Assembly: GCA_018715425.1 (NCBI GenBank)
Contig: DVLR01000034.1
Span: 1 to 26,249, forward strand
Length of the DNA: 26,249 nt
Source: Candidatus Merdenecus merdavium
GTDB taxonomy: Bacteria; Bacillota; Clostridia; Lachnospirales; Lachnospiraceae
Direction of reading: 5' to 3'
This document shows positions 22,705-26,249 of this stretch, piece after piece; positions within the stretch are counted from its first letter, which is position 1, and every line of letters begins with the position of its first letter. The position numbers and the translations under genes are program-made. The notes under the pieces are model-generated. The model was not told the origin of the DNA and made no database searches. It saw only the letters and a program-made list of their open reading frames with translations.

Positions 22705-24039
22705 CTAGATTCGGTATAAATACTGCTCTATTTCCCATGAGGTGACGTATCTTTCATAATCTTCCCATTCTTTTTCTTTTACGGATAGGTACTGATTACA
22801 TAAGGATTCTCCAAGAATTTTTTGAATAAATTCACTTGCTTTTAATCCACTTAATGCTTCACCTAAATTTTGAGGCAAGGATTCTATGTTTGCGTCTTTA
22901 TATTCCTCTTGAGTGAAAGAAGCTACTTGTTTTTTCAAACTTTTTGGTGGGATTATTTTATGTTGGATCCCATCTAAACCAGCAGCTAAACAAACCGCTA
23001 ATACTAAATAAGGATTAGATGCTGAATCTGGACTTCTTAATTCAATCCTTGTATCTTCTCCCCTGCCCTTGGGAATTCTGATCATGGGACTTTTGTTGGT
23101 CGCCGACCACCCAAGATAAAGAGGTGCTTCATATCCCGGAACCAACCTCTTGTAAGAGTTTACCAAAGGGTTGGTAATAGCTGCCATTCCTTTCGTATGC
23201 TTTAACAATCCACCAATAAAGTAATATGCCTCTTTACTTAGCCCATACTCATCATTAGGATCATAAAATACATTTTTACCATCTCTGGAAAGTGACATAT
23301 TCGTATGCATTCCCGAACCGTTCATACCCTGTTTTGGCTTTGGCATAAACGTTGCATGCAATCCATGACGCTTAGCTATGGTTTTTACTGCTAGTTTAAA
23401 GGTCATAATATTATCAGCGGTTCGCAATCCTTCATCATATTTAAAATCAATCTCGTGTTGAGCTGGAGCTACTTCATGGTGAGAGGACTCTACCTCATAT
23501 CCCATACTTTCTAGAGTCAATACCATATCTCTTCTAGCATTTTCTCCTAAATCTAAAGGGCCTAGATCAAAATAGCTGGCCTTTTCATGAGTTTCTGTAG
23601 TCCCTTGCCCATGATCATCTAAGTGAAATAAAAAAAACTCACACTCTGGTCCCACATGAAAGGTATAACCCATGGAAGCTGCCCTTTCTAACTCTTTTTT
23701 TAATATATATCTGGGATCTGCTTCGAAAGGGGTTCGATCACTTTTATAAATATCACAAATGAACCTTGCTACTTTTCCCTGCTGAGGTCGCCACGGAAAT
23801 ATAGTAAAGGTATCAAGATCGGGATATAAATACATATCTGCATCTTCAATTCCAGCAAAATCTTGAATAGAAGATGCATCAAACATAAAATTATGATCTA
23901 AGGCTTTCTCTAACTGACTGGCAGTGATGGCTACATTTTTAAAATTCCCAAATACATCGGTAAACTGAAGACGGATAAATTCTACATCTTCTTCTTCCAC
24001 TAATCGTAAGATGTCTCTTTTGGTATACTGCTGTTTCAT
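22705..24039 (-). CDS. glnA: Glutamine synthetase, type I-alpha
   Basis: A 444-residue GS-I enzyme, same length as B. subtilis GlnA, which makes glutamine from glutamate, ammonia and ATP. Metal and substrate residues are visible: Glu132 and Glu134 (GPECEFF), Glu189 and Glu196 (HEVAPAQHEIDF), His245 (NGSGMHTNMS), the flap Glu304 (VPGYEAP), and IELRSPDSASNPYL near the C-terminus. There is no adenylylation tyrosine loop, as expected for the alpha type. The segment SSIQDFAGIEDAD (56-68) differs from B. subtilis SSIEGFVRIEESD: the arginine that couples glutamine feedback there (Arg62) is Gly63 here. AGGAGG precedes the ATG. The leader contains a terminator/antiterminator pair, and the ANTAR gene follows. 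Confidence 0.96.
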   Translation of the reverse strand: MKQQYTKRDILRLVEEEDVEFIRLQFTDVFGNFKNVAITASQLEKALDHNFMFDASSIQDFAGIEDADMYLYPDLDTFTIFPWRPQQGKVARFICDIYKSDRTPFEADPRYILKKELERAASMGYTFHVGPECEFFLFHLDDHGQGTTETHEKASYFDLGPLDLGENARRDMVLTLESMGYEVESSHHEVAPAQHEIDFKYDEGLRTADNIMTFKLAVKTIAKRHGLHATFMPKPKQGMNGSGMHTNMSLSRDGKNVFYDPNDEYGLSKEAYYFIGGLLKHTKGMAAITNPLVNSYKRLVPGYEAPLYLGWSATNKSPMIRIPKGRGEDTRIELRSPDSASNPYLVLAVCLAAGLDGIQHKIIPPKSLKKQVASFTQEEYKDANIESLPQNLGEALSGLKASEFIQKILGESLCNQYLSVKEKEWEDYERYVTSWEIEQYLYRI

Positions 24040-24075
24040 TCTAGATCCTCCTATATGATTCTTTTTTAGAGTTGT

Positions 24076-24113
24076 AAAAAGGCGCTCTCTTAAAAAGAGA
24101 ACGCCTTCGTTCT
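24076..24113 (-). promoter_or_regulatory. Attenuator in the glnA leader: intrinsic terminator with competing hairpin
   Basis: On the - strand GGCGTTCTCTT (24095-24105) pairs with AAGAGAGCGCC (24081-24091) across a 3-nt loop, followed by five T residues (24076-24080): an 11-bp terminator 36 bp ahead of the glnA ATG. Its 5' arm also belongs to a second hairpin, AGAACGAAGGCGTTCT (24098-24113), which would exclude the terminator. The layout fits ANTAR-type antitermination. It could also serve as the rpoD terminator. Confidence 0.65.
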
Positions 24114-24169
24114 TAATATTACGATAATATCAGTAGCAGTAACAGATATCAATGATATTCTCTATATTT

Positions 24170-24198
24170 ATATTACACTATCTGTATGGTTTCGTCTA
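24170..24198 (-). promoter_or_regulatory. Candidate glnA promoter
   Basis: On the - strand -35 TAGACG (24193-24198), a 17-bp spacer and -10 TAATAT (24170-24175), each matching consensus at about four of six positions. It would give a glnA leader of roughly 125 nt containing the attenuator. Confidence 0.4.
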
Positions 24199-24247
24199 TC
24201 ATTTCATAACTGCCCTAGCTGGTTTTGAGTCCTTTTATGGGATGATA

Positions 24248-25363
24248 TTATAATAAAAAATCTTTCAGTCGTTTACTTCTAGAGGGATGTCTTAATTTTC
24301 TAAGTGCTTTCGCTTCTATTTGCCTAATACGCTCTCTAGTAACGTTAAACTCTTTACCTACTTCTTCAAGAGTTCTAGCCCGTCCGTCATCTAAACCAAA
24401 CCGCAATTGAATGACCATTCTCTCTCTCTCTGTTAAGGATTCAAGGGCTGTAGATAGCTCTTCTCTTAACATCGAAAAAGCTGCAGAATCTGCTGGTGAT
24501 AAAGCTCCCTCATCTTCTATAAAGTCACCTAAATGGCTATCGTCCTCTTCTCCAATTGGAGTATCTAAGGAAACTGGATCTCTTGAAATTTTAAGAACTT
24601 CCTGAACACGATCTACAGATACTTCTAAACGCTCCGCCACTTCTTCTGGCGTAGGTTCTCTTCCTAGCTCTTGCAATAAGGTTCTTGACATTCTAAGAGT
24701 TTTATTAATGGTTTCTACCATGTGAACAGGAACGCGGATGGTTCTTCCCGTATCAGCAATTCCTCTCGTAATAGCTTGTCTGATCCACCATGTAGCATAG
24801 GTACTGAATTTGAATCCTTTGTTATAATCAAATTTATCTACAGCTTTCATAAGGCCCATGTTTCCCTCTTGAATAAGATCAAGAAAGGGCATACCTCGAC
24901 CAACGTATTTTTTTGCGATACTTACAACAAGACGAAGATTCGCTTCTGTTAATTCTTTCTTTGCCTCTTCATCGCCTTCTTCCATCCTCTTGGCAATTTC
25001 AATTTCCTTTTCCATATCCAATAAGGGTACATTACCAATTTCTTTTAAGTACATACGCACTGGATCTTCTGTACTAACACCATCTAATATATCACGATCA
25101 TCAATGATTTCTTCTTCCTCTTCGGCAAGAATTAAATCTTCTTCTACCTCTATTAATTCTTTACCGGATTCATCACTTGCGTTTAGTACATCCACTCCTC
25201 GGTTCTCTAAAACTTCAAGAATGAGGTCGAACTTTTCTTCATTTAACTCTATATCTTTGAAATAATCATTGATTTCATGGTATTCCAAAACATTTTTTTT
25301 CGTCTTCGCAAGTGTTATTAAATCTTCCATCATTTGATTAAACTGTTTTACTACATCATCCAT
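24248..25363 (-). CDS. rpoD: Primary sigma factor RpoD/SigA
   Basis: A 371-residue primary sigma factor, the length usual for Firmicutes SigA. A short acidic region 1.1 (1-95) is followed by region 1.2 DPVRMYLKEIGNVPLL (100-115), region 2 (NLRLVVSIAKKYVGRGMPFLD and TYATWWIRQAITR at 188-200 for -10 melting and recognition), region 3 (GREPTPEEVAERL) and region 4 with the -35-binding helix-turn-helix TLEEVGKEFNVTRERIRQIE near the end. GAGGAG lies 8 nt ahead of the ATG. In most Firmicutes dnaG lies directly upstream of rpoD; here the upstream neighbour is lspA and the gene has its own promoter. Confidence 0.97.
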   Translation of the reverse strand: MDDVVKQFNQMMEDLITLAKTKKNVLEYHEINDYFKDIELNEEKFDLILEVLENRGVDVLNASDESGKELIEVEEDLILAEEEEEIIDDRDILDGVSTEDPVRMYLKEIGNVPLLDMEKEIEIAKRMEEGDEEAKKELTEANLRLVVSIAKKYVGRGMPFLDLIQEGNMGLMKAVDKFDYNKGFKFSTYATWWIRQAITRGIADTGRTIRVPVHMVETINKTLRMSRTLLQELGREPTPEEVAERLEVSVDRVQEVLKISRDPVSLDTPIGEEDDSHLGDFIEDEGALSPADSAAFSMLREELSTALESLTERERMVIQLRFGLDDGRARTLEEVGKEFNVTRERIRQIEAKALRKLRHPSRSKRLKDFLL

Positions 25364-25427
25364 CTAAAATTCTCCTCAGTATCTTTTGGTGTTTCTTGTC
25401 ACTATGAGTCGTTAGTTAGCGATTATC

Positions 25428-25455
25428 ATTATACCATAACTTATTTGATAATCAA
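25428..25455 (-). promoter_or_regulatory. Extended -10 promoter of rpoD
   Basis: On the - strand -35 TTGATT (25450-25455), a 16-bp spacer and a perfect -10 TATAAT (25428-25433) preceded by TGG, an extended -10. It lies about 65 bp ahead of the rpoD start and gives rpoD its own transcript. Confidence 0.7.
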
Positions 25456-25620
25456 TACCGTTTTCTCATTTTCTGTTTATATTATTAACCAATTATTAGT
25501 TTTTTAAAAGAAAAACCCTTGACAATATTATTTTCCCGATTTTTCAATCCATAATTCCCCTCCAACAAAAAGCAAGAAGAGCTTTTCTGATACAATTTAC
25601 CATATCAATCTTAACGTAAA

Positions 25621-25656
25621 TATAGAATCAGGCTTTTCATCTCGTCTGATTCTATA
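25621..25656 (-). terminator. Hairpin downstream of lspA, probable terminator
   Basis: A perfect 11-bp stem (25621-25631 with 25646-25656) and a 14-nt loop begin 15 bp after the lspA stop codon. The following - strand sequence (TTTACG) is a weak T tract, so it may be an inefficient terminator or a transcript-stabilising hairpin. Apart from this and the rpoD promoter, I see nothing convincing between lspA and rpoD. Confidence 0.5.
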
Positions 25657-25671
25657 CTAAATTTCATCCTA

Positions 25672-26136
25672 CTATTTCTTTTTACTTGGAAGAATTGAGT
25701 AAATAATAAATATCACTCCACCAAGAAAGACGAAAATATCTGCTAGATTAAAAACTGTATGTTTGATTTTCTCGTTTTTTACTCGAAAACTAAAGAAGTC
25801 TACTACTTTTTTTCTTTTTAATCGATCAAATACATTGCCAAGTCCACCGCCGATCACCAGTCCCAAGGCAATCTTTAAGAGATGATATCCTTGTTTCGCC
25901 AACAGCTGAATATAACCAATGATAAGCACAGCAACCATTCCTGTGGATAAACCAGCAACAAACTCAGGTCTATGATCTAAGACATTTAACATAGCACCTT
26001 TGTTATATACTTTTTTGATCTGTATTTTATCTTTACATATGTTCTTTGTCTCATGCTCTTTGTATGTTACTTCGATATATTCTTTTGCAATAAAATCTAT
26101 GGCAAACAGTATCATTGGAAGAAAAATATAAACCAT
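25672..26136 (-). CDS. lspA: Lipoprotein signal peptidase (signal peptidase II)
   Basis: A 154-residue membrane aspartyl protease that cuts signal peptides from lipid-modified prolipoproteins. It is hydrophobic with about four membrane helices. The residues known to be conserved in LspA all appear in order: Asp14 and Lys18 (IDFIAKEYIE), Asn in VYNKGAML, Asn and Arg in GNVFDRL, the first catalytic Asp in VVDFFSF, and Asn plus the second catalytic Asp in FNLADIFVF. The start at 26136 has AAGGAG at 6 nt; a longer frame to 26187 would overlap the upstream gene and its stop codon. The last residues PSKKK are basic. The neighbouring loops are more charged than usual (KNICKDKIQIKK), and a second LspA elsewhere is possible. 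Confidence 0.88.
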   Translation of the reverse strand: MVYIFLPMILFAIDFIAKEYIEVTYKEHETKNICKDKIQIKKVYNKGAMLNVLDHRPEFVAGLSTGMVAVLIIGYIQLLAKQGYHLLKIALGLVIGGGLGNVFDRLKRKKVVDFFSFRVKNEKIKHTVFNLADIFVFLGGVIFIIYSILPSKKK

Positions 26137-26146
26137 AGTATTCTCC

Positions 26147-26249
26147 TTAGTTTCTAATTGGTGTTCCACAACGTTTGCAGAATACATCGTCTTTTCCTAC
26201 AAACCCATTACAATTAGAGCATTTTTCCATTCCTCTAATCTCGGCAATT
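26147..26249 (-). CDS. C-terminal end of a zinc-ribbon protein (5' end outside the window)
   Basis: The frame is open from the right edge to the TAA at 26147-26149 and reads IAEIRGMEKCSNCNGFVGKD then DVFCKRCGTPIRN. Two CxxC pairs (CSNC, CKRC) form a zinc ribbon like those at the end of small coiled-coil clostridial proteins. An internal ATG would give a 27-residue peptide, but its GAGGA is too close to the codon, so a longer protein entering from the right is more likely. Its stop codon overlaps the lspA ribosome binding site region, which suggests co-transcription and translational coupling. Function unknown. Confidence 0.7.
   Translation of the reverse strand, partial: IAEIRGMEKCSNCNGFVGKDDVFCKRCGTPIRN

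Noticed and set aside
25519..25524. Perfect TTGACA on the + strand between rpoD and lspA
   Set aside because: No -10 element lies 16-18 bp downstream and no + strand gene follows.
25568..25586. Second weak hairpin (AAAAGC/GCTTTT) between lspA and rpoD
   Set aside because: Only 6 bp of mostly A-T pairs; it cannot be told from background in this AT-rich stretch.

Overview
The window looks like a chromosomal segment of a low-GC Gram-positive anaerobe of the class Clostridia, most likely a Lachnospiraceae-like member. The basis is AT-rich DNA, strong AGGAGG-type ribosome binding sites, a B. subtilis-type (GS-I alpha) glutamine synthetase followed by an ANTAR regulator, a DUF3793 protein, an HPr-like protein without its active-site histidine, and a KtrAB potassium system. 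Genus-level placement is inference. I see no tRNA, rRNA, CRISPR array, transposase or phage gene; most of the window is housekeeping.

Layout. (1) 1-647: C-terminal part of a LysR regulator (+), closed by a strong shared terminator. (2) 705-4579 (-): an XPD/DinG-type helicase with an N-terminal RecB/Cas4-like nuclease domain, an HPr-like protein on its own promoter, and an Mrp/NBP35 Fe-S carrier. (3) 4647-6386 (-): pyruvate kinase with an extra C-terminal phosphohistidine-type domain. (4) 6471-11406 (-): nrdA-nrdB-guaD, driven by a promoter covered by two NrdR-like boxes 31 bp apart. (5) 11576-13944 (-): an acetyltransferase-cyclase fusion, degV and cdd. (6) 14098-20306: a K+/phosphate locus in which a short KdpD-type kinase and KdpE (-) diverge from pit, a PhoU-like DUF47 gene, ktrB and ktrA (+). 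(7) 20406-22044 (-): DUF3793 and dapF. (8) 22110-25363 (-): rpoD, then glnA with a terminator in its leader, then an ANTAR protein whose receiver domain lacks the phospho-acceptor aspartate. (9) 25672-26249 (-): lspA and the tail of a zinc-ribbon protein.

How the parts may work together. The divergent kinase/regulator pair probably senses K+ or osmotic state and controls KtrAB and perhaps the low-affinity phosphate transporter, since no kdpFABC genes are present. The glnA leader terminator with a competing hairpin, next to an ANTAR (RNA-binding antiterminator) gene, suggests nitrogen control by transcription attenuation. nrdAB, guaD and cdd put deoxynucleotide synthesis beside purine and pyrimidine salvage. 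The strongest candidates for something under-described are the K+/Pi locus with its KdpD lacking the N-terminal sensor, the glnA/ANTAR attenuation module, the GNAT-cyclase fusion and the histidine-less HPr-like protein.
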